Source of the DNA: Peribacillus kribbensis DSM 17871
GTDB lineage: Bacteria; Bacillota; Bacilli; Bacillales; DSM-1321
Reading direction: 5' to 3'
Length of the DNA stretch: 64,000 nt
NCBI RefSeq assembly: GCF_000430765.1
Contig: NZ_KE387241.1
Location: forward strand, 81,617-145,616
The notes under the pieces are model-generated. The model did not search any database. It had not been told where the DNA came from and worked only from the letters and a program-made list of their open reading frames with translations. Positions 7,950 through 15,933 of the stretch are shown piece after piece. Position numbers and translations under genes: made by a program. Every line of letters begins with the position of its first letter. Position 1 is the stretch's first letter.

Positions 7950-9587
7950 TTAACCCATTTTCAATTCATAAATCCGGGCCTCGTGCGGCTGCAGAGAAAG
8001 TCCATCTCCCTCACTTTGAGGGTCCGGATAATTGGCGATTACGATTCTCTTATCCAAACTCTGGAACTTTTCAGGAATGGCTGCTGTATGCGTCTGGTCG
8101 GAATGGTTTAAGACGACCAGCCATGTCACATCGCCATAAGAACGTGTATACATATATACATGCTCATCTCCCTCCGACCAGTCGATGTAATCTCCGTACA
8201 CCATGACTTCGTTTTCTTTTCTTAACGAAATAAGCTTCTTATAATAATAGAATACGGAATTTTCATCTTCCAATGCCTTCTTTACATTGATGTCCTTATA
8301 ATTTGGATTGACTTTGATCCATGGAGTCCCTGCCGTAAAGCCGGCTTCAGGAGAGTCATCCCACTGCATGGGAGTTCTTGAATTATCACGGCTTAATAGA
8401 AGAAGGCTTTCAAAAACCTCCTGCGGATTCCCGCCCTTTTCCACCAATTCTGCGTATTTGTTCTTCATGGCAATGTCATCATAATCTTCAATGGAGTCAA
8501 ATCGGACACCTGTCATCCCAATTTCCTCTCCCTGATAAATATACGCCGTGCCCGGAAGAGTGTGGATCATGGTGGCCAGAAGCTTAGAGGACTGCACACG
8601 GTACCCGCGGTCATTTCCATACCGGGTAACCTGCCTGGTATGATCATGGTTATTGAGGAACTGGGAATTCCAGCCCTTATCCTTTAATCCATTGTACCAG
8701 GCGGATTGTATTTCTTTATAGCGGCACATATCCCAAACCGCCATTTCATCGGCGACCTGGAAATGAAATAAGGTATTTAATTCATTCCGGTCCTCATGCA
8801 CATACAAAAGGCCGGTTTCAGGTGTAACGAAAGGAATTTCTCCTACAGTCATGGCATCATAATGCTGAAGCACTTCCCTGTTCATTTCCTCCAGGTATTC
8901 ATGGATGCCGGGATTGTCTGCGAGATAGCTGATATCATATGGGTCTGCCGCATCAGGAAAGCCCTCCTGCTTAGCCAGAAGGTTGATTACATCCATCCGG
9001 AAGCCATCGATACCTTTGTCCAGCCAAAAGCGCATCATTCTATAAATTTCCTTGCGGAGCTCCGGATTTTTCCAATTAAGGTCCGGCTGTTCGACAGCAA
9101 AGGAATGGAAATAGTACTGTGCGGAAGCCTGGTCCCATTCCCATGCCGATGGTGCAAAATAGGACCGCCAGTTATTGGGCTCCCTGCCCTCCTTCGGCTC
9201 CTTCCAGATGTACCAATCGCGCTTTGGATTTTCTTTGGAGGTTTTAGACTCAATGAACCATGGATGCTGATCGGAAGTGTGATTCACCACTAAATCCATA
9301 ATCACCTTCATTCCCCGTTTGTGAATTTCACCTACAAGCCTTTCAAACACTTCCATGTCTCCCGCTTTTTCCATCACTTGATAATAATCTGCAATGTCAT
9401 AGCCATTGTCCCGGTCTGGCGATCTATAGAAAGGATTCATCCAGATAACATCGATGCCAAGACTTTTCACATAATCAAGCTTTTGGATGACACCTTCCAG
9501 ATCGCCAAAGCCATCGCCATTCGTATCATAAAAACTGCGCCAATAGATTTGGTATACAACCGCTTCTTTCCACCACTTCTTGTTCAT
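7950..9587 (-). CDS. GH13 alpha-glucosidase (oligo-1,6-glucosidase type)
   Basis: 545-residue cytoplasmic (beta/alpha)8 glucosidase. It shows DLVVNHTSDQHPWF (region I), GFRMDVIN with the nucleophile Asp near 199 (region II), VGEIPF with the acid Glu, and NHDHTR with the third carboxylate. Val after the nucleophile favours alpha-1,6 linkages. I start at the ATG seven bases after AAAGGAG; upstream codons in the ORF have no Shine-Dalgarno sequence. It is the second gene of the glucosidase operon, 81 bp after its paralog at 9669-11351, and would split isomaltose or maltose-type oligosaccharides taken up from starch or dextran breakdown. Confidence 0.88.
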   Translation of the reverse strand: MNKKWWKEAVVYQIYWRSFYDTNGDGFGDLEGVIQKLDYVKSLGIDVIWMNPFYRSPDRDNGYDIADYYQVMEKAGDMEVFERLVGEIHKRGMKVIMDLVVNHTSDQHPWFIESKTSKENPKRDWYIWKEPKEGREPNNWRSYFAPSAWEWDQASAQYYFHSFAVEQPDLNWKNPELRKEIYRMMRFWLDKGIDGFRMDVINLLAKQEGFPDAADPYDISYLADNPGIHEYLEEMNREVLQHYDAMTVGEIPFVTPETGLLYVHEDRNELNTLFHFQVADEMAVWDMCRYKEIQSAWYNGLKDKGWNSQFLNNHDHTRQVTRYGNDRGYRVQSSKLLATMIHTLPGTAYIYQGEEIGMTGVRFDSIEDYDDIAMKNKYAELVEKGGNPQEVFESLLLLSRDNSRTPMQWDDSPEAGFTAGTPWIKVNPNYKDINVKKALEDENSVFYYYKKLISLRKENEVMVYGDYIDWSEGDEHVYMYTRSYGDVTWLVVLNHSDQTHTAAIPEKFQSLDKRIVIANYPDPQSEGDGLSLQPHEARIYELKMG

Positions 9588-9668
9588 TTCCATTCTCCTT
9601 TCAGTTGTGTGACAGCTCCCGTACTCTTTTAAAAAAGGACCCTTTAAAAGCGGTCCTTCATACATGAA

Positions 9669-11351
9669 TTATTTAATTTTATATACCCTGGATTCATATG
9701 GTTTAAGAGCCAGTTTTTCTATAGACTCCTGCGGATCAACATTGTAATTGGCGATCAGCAGCTCCCTCGAATTGTGCTGCAGTTCATCGGGAAGGATAAA
9801 TTCAGGAGATTCCCCGCTGAAATTACAGATCACAAGCAGCACTTCTTCTCCAAGTGTCCTTGTATAAGCAAAGATTTGCTCATCATCTTCCATCAGCAGA
9901 TCAAATGCTCCATAGACGATCACTTCATTCTGCTTACGCATCTGAATCAGTTTTTTATAATAATAGAAAATAGAATGTTGATCCTTCAATACTGCTTCAG
10001 CGTTGATCTCTTTATAGTTAGGATTCACTTCAATCCATGGAGTTCCTGTTGTAAAGCCCGCATTCTTGCTGCCGTCCCATTGGATCGGTGTCCGTGCATT
10101 ATCACGGCTGCGCTCATGTATGCCTTTGAAGATCTGTTCATGAGTGAGTGCTCCATCCGTTAAATCACGGTATGCATTCAGGGTTTCAATGTCCCGGTAA
10201 TCCTCGATGCTTTCAAAGTGAACATTGGTCATCCCGATTTCTTCCCCTTGATAAATGTAAGGGGAGCCCTGCATCATATGAAGGCAGGTCGCAATCATCT
10301 TCCCTGATACCACCCTGTATTCCTCTGAATCATTCCCCCAGCGGGAAATGGCGCGAGGCTGATCATGATTGCTCCAATACAGACTGTTCCAGCCTTCATT
10401 TTCCAGTCCCTTTTGCCATTTTGTAAAGATCTTCTTCAAGTCAGTCAGCTTCCATGGATTTGGATCCCATTTGCCGAAGTTCCCATCACCTAAACCAACA
10501 TGCTCAAAGTGGAAAACCATATTTAATTCATTTCGGTCTTCACCAGTATAAAGCTTGCCCTGTTCAACAGTCACTCCGGGCATTTCTCCAACTGTGATGG
10601 TATCATACCTGCTTAACGCCTCTTTATTCATTTCCTGCAGAAATTCATGGATACGGGGTCCGTTCATGTAATATTTTCCGCCGTCTCCATACTTATGGCC
10701 ATCATGGATTTCACCCTGTGGATAGCTTGTATCCTTGGAAATGAAGTTTATGACATCCATCCGGAAGCCATCGATTCCCTTATCCAGCCAGAAGCGCATC
10801 ATTTCATATACTTCCTGGCGAAGCTTTGGATTCTCCCAGTTTAAATCCGGCTGCTTCTTGCTGAATAAATGCAAATAATACTCTCCTGTCTGCTCATCGT
10901 ATTCCCAGACACTTCCGCCAAAGGCAGCTCCCCAATTCGTAGGGGGTTCACCGTTAACGGGTTTTTTCCAGATATAGTAGTCCCTGTATGGGTTATCTGC
11001 AGATTTCCTGGATTCCTGGAACCATTCATGTTCATCGCTGGAGTGGTTCACAACCAGGTCCATCATGATTTTAATATTATATTTATGTGCTTCAGCAAGC
11101 ATATAATCGAAATCTTCCATGGTCCCAAATTCGTTCATAATGTCCCTGTAGTCAGAGATATCATATCCATTGTCATCGTTCGGAGATTTGAAAACCGGGG
11201 AAAGCCAGATGACATCGACCCCTAATTCATTTAAATACGGAATCTTTTCTTTAATGCCGTTCAAATCTCCGATTCCGTCACCATTGCTGTCGTTAAAGCT
11301 TCTTGGATAAATTTGATAAATGATGCTCTCTTTCCACCATGTTTTATTCAT
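9669..11351 (-). CDS. malL: GH13 oligo-1,6-glucosidase / alpha-glucosidase
   Basis: 560 residues, the usual MalL length. It begins MNKTWWKESIIYQIYPRSF. Region I is DLVVNHSSDEHEWF, region II GFRMDVIN (nucleophile near 199, followed by Val as in isomaltases), the acid Glu lies in VGEMPG and the third Asp in NHDQPR. The ATG is eight bases after GGAG. It is a paralog of the next gene, both under the LacI regulator at 11590-12597. The malG tail just upstream shows that this gene once followed a sugar ABC transporter. Confidence 0.9.
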   Translation of the reverse strand: MNKTWWKESIIYQIYPRSFNDSNGDGIGDLNGIKEKIPYLNELGVDVIWLSPVFKSPNDDNGYDISDYRDIMNEFGTMEDFDYMLAEAHKYNIKIMMDLVVNHSSDEHEWFQESRKSADNPYRDYYIWKKPVNGEPPTNWGAAFGGSVWEYDEQTGEYYLHLFSKKQPDLNWENPKLRQEVYEMMRFWLDKGIDGFRMDVINFISKDTSYPQGEIHDGHKYGDGGKYYMNGPRIHEFLQEMNKEALSRYDTITVGEMPGVTVEQGKLYTGEDRNELNMVFHFEHVGLGDGNFGKWDPNPWKLTDLKKIFTKWQKGLENEGWNSLYWSNHDQPRAISRWGNDSEEYRVVSGKMIATCLHMMQGSPYIYQGEEIGMTNVHFESIEDYRDIETLNAYRDLTDGALTHEQIFKGIHERSRDNARTPIQWDGSKNAGFTTGTPWIEVNPNYKEINAEAVLKDQHSIFYYYKKLIQMRKQNEVIVYGAFDLLMEDDEQIFAYTRTLGEEVLLVICNFSGESPEFILPDELQHNSRELLIANYNVDPQESIEKLALKPYESRVYKIK

Positions 11352-11388
11352 AATATCCACTCCGATCGATTTGTTATTAAGGCAAAGC

Positions 11389-11505
11389 CTATTTAATAGA
11401 TCCCTTCATGACGCCGCTGATGACCCAGCGCTGGGCAAAGATGTATACGATGATCATAGGGGCAAGTGCCATCAGGTATGCAAATGCAAGGTTATAGTCC
11501 GAAAT
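11389..11505 (-). pseudogene. C-terminal remnant of a MalG-type sugar ABC permease
   Basis: About 37 codons reading ISDYNLAFAYLMALAPMIIV and ending RWVISGVMKGSIK, the standard end of MalG/LacG permeases (a last membrane helix, then QRW..G...G..K). Upstream of the first codons the frame runs directly into a LacI-type half-operator and intergenic DNA. Everything upstream in the transporter (binding protein, first permease, most of malG) is gone. Confidence 0.75.
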
Positions 11506-11568
11506 CGTTTACGTAATTCAGTAAAAAAATAAGTTCCTACTGATCGAACTTCTACGTAAACGTTTACG
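11506..11568 (-). promoter_or_regulatory. LacI-type operators before the glucosidase operon
   Basis: A perfect palindrome CGTAAACGTTTACG (11555-11568) and a half-site CGTTTACG (11506-11513). The same core recurs in front of the lacI gene (12633-12646). The central CG with flanking AAA/TTT is typical for LacI/GalR repressors. A short hairpin AAGTTC..GAACTT sits between the two sites. Confidence 0.7.
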
Positions 11569-11589
11569 CAAAAGTCCATAAAAGAAAGG

Positions 11590-12597
11590 TTACCCCTTTT
11601 CTTTTACACTTAGCCTTTCAATCATCTGATGGGGCATGATTCGGCTTTTTGCTGCCTCTCCCGATTCCAGCATGCTGAAAACCATCCTGGCTGCTTCCTC
11701 TCCCATTTTTATCAACGGCTGTTCTACCGTTGTAAGAGGAGGAATCGACATCTTAGCAATGCTTAAATTATCGTAGCCAATAATGGATAAATCGTCAGGC
11801 ACTCTAAGATCCATCTGGTAAAGAGTAGAATAGGCACCTATAGCTAACTCATCACTTGCCGCAAAAATCGCTGTAAGTTCCGGGTTCTGCTCAAGTAACT
11901 TCCTGCTTCCCTCCACTCCATCCAAAAAGGCGAATCCTTCGCAATACACCACGTTCTTTTCATTAACCGATATGCCGTGATCTTCAAGCGCTTTCTTAAA
12001 GCCCTCTATCCTCGGTATTCCCGCAATGATGTCCATCTTGTTGCCGCTGATCATACCAATTTTCGTATGTCCCTTTGCAACCAAATATTCCGCAGCAGCA
12101 TAGGATGCCTTGTAATCATCCACTTTCACATAAGGCACAGGATGCTTATGTGAAAGAGTAGCCAAAAGCACCATCGGTATCTTCATCTTACTGGTGAATT
12201 CATAGTATTCATCCTTTAAGATTCCACTGGTAAAGATAATACCGTCAATCCGCTTTTCATTCAGCAGCTGGAGATAATTCATGGTTTTTTCACCATTGGA
12301 CTCGGTATGGCAGACAATTATGCTGGAGCCGGCTTCATTGGCTGCTTTTTCAATGCCATCCAGCACCTCTGCTACAAACATGCTGGACAAGGCCGGTACA
12401 AGCACTCCGATTGTATGCGTCCTTTTATTGACCAGCCCTCTTGCAACAGCATTGGGATGGTATCCCAGCTCTTCAATAACCGTCAAAACCTTCTTTTTGG
12501 TTTTCTCGGAGTAGCCAGTTTGATTATTGAGGATCCGAGAAACGGTAGCAATGGAAACATTGGCTTTTTTAGCGACATCCTTAATGGTATAGGGCAT
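11590..12597 (-). CDS. LacI-family repressor of the glucosidase operon
   Basis: 335 residues. The N-terminal LacI helix-turn-helix is TIKDVAKKANVSIATVSRIL with the hinge HPNAVARGLV near 48-57. A periplasmic-binding-protein-like sugar-sensing domain follows (VSIIGYDNLSIAKMSIPPLT near 270). It resembles the maltose/alpha-glucoside regulators that precede malL-type genes. The ATG follows AGGTGG. Operators on both sides of the gene support autoregulation and control of the two glucosidases. Confidence 0.9.
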   Translation of the reverse strand: MPYTIKDVAKKANVSIATVSRILNNQTGYSEKTKKKVLTVIEELGYHPNAVARGLVNKRTHTIGVLVPALSSMFVAEVLDGIEKAANEAGSSIIVCHTESNGEKTMNYLQLLNEKRIDGIIFTSGILKDEYYEFTSKMKIPMVLLATLSHKHPVPYVKVDDYKASYAAAEYLVAKGHTKIGMISGNKMDIIAGIPRIEGFKKALEDHGISVNEKNVVYCEGFAFLDGVEGSRKLLEQNPELTAIFAASDELAIGAYSTLYQMDLRVPDDLSIIGYDNLSIAKMSIPPLTTVEQPLIKMGEEAARMVFSMLESGEAAKSRIMPHQMIERLSVKEKG

Positions 12598-12632
12598 CTT
12601 CCCACCTGCTTTTCAATCTGACATCAATTCAA

Positions 12633-12646
12633 CGAAAACGTTTACG
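12633..12646 (-). promoter_or_regulatory. LacI-type operator of the regulator gene
   Basis: CGAAAACGTTTACG, one base off the perfect palindrome at 11555-11568, 36 bp upstream of the lacI start. It is likely the autoregulatory site. Confidence 0.6.
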
Positions 12647-12812
12647 TAGGTATAATAACATGCTTTAAAAACGCTTTCAAGATAATTTTTTTATTTTATT
12701 CCCGCGGCTGTTTGGAACGCTCAGAATTTGATAGGAGATTGTTTCTTCAAATGATAGTAACATTCCATAATTTTGGGTAAATAATTTGATACCATTGCTA
12801 GGAGGAGTGTAT

Positions 12813-13745
12813 ATGAAGCTGTCAGAAACATCGCAAAGGGACCTTGCCGGCAAGGCCATAGATCATATAGAAACAATCGGAGGAAAATTCCCGGCTCTAA
12901 GGAGGGCGCATGCCAGAGGCTGCTTCTATGAAGGCATATTTAAACCGAACGGCCGTGCAGCCGGGCTGACAACGGCTCCTCATCTTCAAAACGAAAAAGT
13001 CCAGGCGATCATCCGGTTTTCAAACAGTTCAACGAATCCCGGCCACAGTGATGCTCTCACCCCTCCCAAGGGGATGGCCGTTCAATTCAAGCTTTCCGGC
13101 GGTTCTGTTACCAATTTGGTATGCACCAGCATTCCGATATTTTTTGCACGGACCCCAGAGTCTTTTACCGAGATCCTGCAGCTTGCTGCTTCTCTTAAAA
13201 AGGGGAAACCTGATGTAAAATCCATGCTGAAGATTGCCGCAAAATATCCGGAAAGCAAAGGCTTCTTTGAAATGCTTCAGGAAATCCGCCTGCCTGCAAG
13301 CTATGCCATGGCACCTTATTATTCTATCCATGCCTTTTATCTTATCAATCAGGAAGGCAAGCGAACCCCAGCCAAGTATATATGGAAGCCGCATGCCGGA
13401 ATCAGCATGTTCACCAAAAAAGAAGCAGCCGGGCTTATGCCGGATTATCTGGATGAGGAAATGCAAGAAAGAGTGGAAGCGGGGCCGGTTGGATTTCAGC
13501 TCTTCCTCCAGATTGGGGAAGAGGATGATCCGATAGACGACCCCACAGCCGTCTGGCCTGGAGGAAGGCAGCAGATCCACATCGGTGATTTATTCATCAA
13601 TCAAAAGCTCATGCCCGCTCCTGACAGCCTTCTCTTTGATCCAACCATCCTCCCTCAGGGGATTGAATGCACACCTGATCCCATCCTGCAATTCAGGCAT
13701 GCGGCGTATGAAAACTCTTATCGCCGCAGGACGGATATGAATTGA
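12813..13745 (+). CDS. Catalase-family protein (small, SrpA-like peroxidase)
   Basis: 310 residues, much shorter than monofunctional catalases (about 480 or more). It keeps the distal His context RRAHARGCFYEG (about 33-44), VQAIIRFSNSS, and the F.R.PESF segment. The proximal haem Tyr is likely in RHAAYENSYR at the C-terminus. Members are described as minimal catalases or haem peroxidases. Start at the ATG after GGAGGAGTGTAT; the longer frame upstream includes the ribosome-binding site itself. It stands alone and is followed by a strong hairpin. Confidence 0.82.
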   Translation: MKLSETSQRDLAGKAIDHIETIGGKFPALRRAHARGCFYEGIFKPNGRAAGLTTAPHLQNEKVQAIIRFSNSSTNPGHSDALTPPKGMAVQFKLSGGSVTNLVCTSIPIFFARTPESFTEILQLAASLKKGKPDVKSMLKIAAKYPESKGFFEMLQEIRLPASYAMAPYYSIHAFYLINQEGKRTPAKYIWKPHAGISMFTKKEAAGLMPDYLDEEMQERVEAGPVGFQLFLQIGEEDDPIDDPTAVWPGGRQQIHIGDLFINQKLMPAPDSLLFDPTILPQGIECTPDPILQFRHAAYENSYRRRTDMN

Positions 13746-13853
13746 GGATTGCCGGCAGGTGATTCCCTGGATACTAAAAAAAGGAGCTCTCCGGAAAGTC
13801 AGGTAAAAAGATCAGAATCCTGTTCTCAATGAAGTAACCAGCAAAAGAAAATT

Positions 13854-13898
13854 AAACAGAGAGATTCCGGTCGGATTCTGAACGGAATCTCTCTGTTT
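13854..13898 (+). terminator. Long perfect hairpin between convergent genes
   Basis: 16-bp perfect arms AAACAGAGAGATTCCG and CGGAATCTCTCTGTTT with a 13-nt loop, followed by TATTTAT. It lies between the convergent catalase-like and MFS genes and can serve both. A few inverted fragments follow up to 14030 but no gene. Confidence 0.65.
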
Positions 13899-14037
13899 AT
13901 TTATCAACCGGGTGCATAAATCCTCGAATCGACAATTCCTTGAGGGAGAAATCAGCCGAATAAAACCAAAAGCAGGTGGAGTACTTTTCGTTTTTCTCCA
14001 TCCGCTTTTAGTTAGCGTTTTATTGACAGCCCCCTGA

Positions 14038-15300
14038 TTATACCGCCCTGCCCGCCTGCTTTTTCACAGTACTGCCGGCATGCTTCTTTATCACCAGGCT
14101 GAATAGTGCGAATGATAAAAACCCGCAGAGGACATAAACCAGTGACATCCCCATGGATCCAACTGCCGCTCCAAGGATGATCCCTCCTGCTCCAATCAGC
14201 TTGGCCCCCTGGAATACCAGGCCATTGATCGCCATATAAGCCCCTCTGGCATTCTCCTCCATCAACTCCGCCATCATGGACTGCCTCACCGGGATATAAA
14301 GCATTTCCCCAATGGTCTGGATCAGTCCTGCCGTCAGCAGGATCCAGATTGAATTGCTGCAGGCCAGGACCGCATAGCCGGCAACCTGTGTCAGGATGCC
14401 AAGGAATAATACATCTTTTTCTCTGTATTTCCTGACCCAGCCTGCAACCGCCACAGTGAACAATACAATGATGAAGGTGTTCTCGGTTGTCAGGAAACTG
14501 AACATCCGAATGCCGTCAATGTGAAGATCTGTTCTGAACCAGTCCAGTGCCGCGGACGGAAATTCCTTTTCAAGCCTAATGGAAATATAGTTATTCCTCT
14601 GCATCTCGAGGCCCAGAATAAAAATGCTGGCAAGGGAAAAGACCAAAAACAATGAATTATGCATCACCGCTTTATAGCTTAGCGCCATGTCCTTCCAGAT
14701 GTTTACCTTTACTGGATTCGCCGCCGGCTTATAGCTGTCAGTCATCAAAAATATAACCAGGAGCAATGTGAGTACTGCTACTCCTGTGACGGCAAGAAAC
14801 AGCTCGAATTTATGAGTTTTAAATAAAAATCCGCCCATCAGCGAGCCGATCATGATAGAGGCATTAATGGCCCAATAGTTGATACTGTACATAAAGGTCC
14901 TTGTTTCTTTGGTGCTCACATCAATCAGCATCGCCTCTGCCGCCGGATTGATAAAGCCCGAACTGATGCTGTTTACAAGCATCATGGCGAATGTCACCCA
15001 TACCGATTCCATCCATGGGGAATTGGCTGCGGCCATGACAGTAAATGCTCCCGTCGTCAGCGCCTGCCCTGCAACAAGCACCTTTTTCCTTCCAATTTTA
15101 TCAGTGATATATCCCCCGTAAAAACCGGAAAGAATGGAGGCTCCAACGTTAATCAGCAGGAGGATACCTGCCAGGGCATCCCCAAGCTCCTGTGCAAAGT
15201 AAATCGCCATGAACGGAAAAATCATGGAACCTACGATTCTTGTTAAAAATGAAGTTAAGATTCTAATTTGAATATTGCGGTGAAGTGTAAAAAATGTCAT
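14038..15300 (-). CDS. MFS transporter (DHA1-type efflux)
   Basis: 420 residues with about twelve hydrophobic segments. The motif A loop GGYITDKIGRKKVLVAG lies after TM2. The N-terminus MTFFTLHRNIQIRILTSFLT and the general layout fit multidrug-type exporters of the YttB/MdtH group. Substrate unknown. The ATG follows AAGGAG by nine bases. Monocistronic. Confidence 0.85.
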   Translation of the reverse strand: MTFFTLHRNIQIRILTSFLTRIVGSMIFPFMAIYFAQELGDALAGILLLINVGASILSGFYGGYITDKIGRKKVLVAGQALTTGAFTVMAAANSPWMESVWVTFAMMLVNSISSGFINPAAEAMLIDVSTKETRTFMYSINYWAINASIMIGSLMGGFLFKTHKFELFLAVTGVAVLTLLLVIFLMTDSYKPAANPVKVNIWKDMALSYKAVMHNSLFLVFSLASIFILGLEMQRNNYISIRLEKEFPSAALDWFRTDLHIDGIRMFSFLTTENTFIIVLFTVAVAGWVRKYREKDVLFLGILTQVAGYAVLACSNSIWILLTAGLIQTIGEMLYIPVRQSMMAELMEENARGAYMAINGLVFQGAKLIGAGGIILGAAVGSMGMSLVYVLCGFLSFALFSLVIKKHAGSTVKKQAGRAV

Positions 15301-15661
15301 GGTTCCCAGCTCCTTTTTCCCAGTATAGGGTAAAAAAGGAGGAAAAAAAAGGATAGACTTAACTAAAAAATGTCCCCTTTTTATGCTTTTGCTTCCAAAA
15401 TTCCCCGTTCCTCAAAATTTCCCTTAGCGGTAAAATTAGCATTAAGAACCCTCGGGAATTCTGTATTGGAACACAATGAACAATCGCTTCCGTCACCCGG
15501 GAGTAAGGCCTGCATTAAGCGCAGCCTTTATATGTACCTTTTGCTGCGGCTCACATCCTCCCTGTGTGGTCAGAGCCGCAATTGTGATGAGCTGCCGCTG
15601 CTTTAGTTCCAGTCCTTCCCGCGAATAGATATCCCCAAAGACGAATTCCACCCCCTAACTA
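15301..15661. other. Intergenic DNA without a recognisable gene
   Basis: The open frames here are short, lack ribosome-binding sites and resemble nothing I know. The left end holds the MFS promoter region; the right end leads into the feo terminator. Confidence 0.5.
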
Positions 15662-15699
15662 AAAAGGGCCCAGCCAATACTTTCTAGCTGTGCCCTTTT
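15662..15699 (-). terminator. feo operon terminator
   Basis: AAAAGGGCCCAGC pairs with GCTGTGCCCTTTT (one mismatch); TTTT plus TTAGTT follows on the minus strand, just after the last small feo gene. Confidence 0.7.
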
Positions 15700-15703
15700 A
15701 TAA

Positions 15704-15889
15704 TTAACTTAATTTTTTATTTGCCGCCCACATATTGGGCTCGCCTTGAACTGCACTGCAGGCGGACTTACAGTTTTTGCTTAAGGAGCAGGCCGCGCAT
15801 TTTCCCTGCCTGCTTTTTACTACATGTTTATACAGGGTAAAGCCGGCGTATCCAAAGATGATGGCGCCAATCAATAGATTGATGATCAT
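15704..15889 (-). CDS. FeoB-associated Cys-rich membrane protein
   Basis: 61 residues: one membrane helix (MIINLLIGAIIFGYAGFTLY), a basic linker, then CAACSLSKNCKSAC. This matches the FeoB-associated Cys-rich family, thought to help ferrous iron uptake. The start is the ATG behind GGAAGG; the longer upstream frame overlaps feoB and has no ribosome-binding site. It is the third gene of the Fur-regulated feo operon. Confidence 0.82.
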   Translation of the reverse strand: MIINLLIGAIIFGYAGFTLYKHVVKSRQGKCAACSLSKNCKSACSAVQGEPNMWAANKKLS

Positions 15890-15933
15890 GCAAGATTCCC
15901 TTCCTTCTGCAAAGTTTCTCGGGGCAAAGCTTC

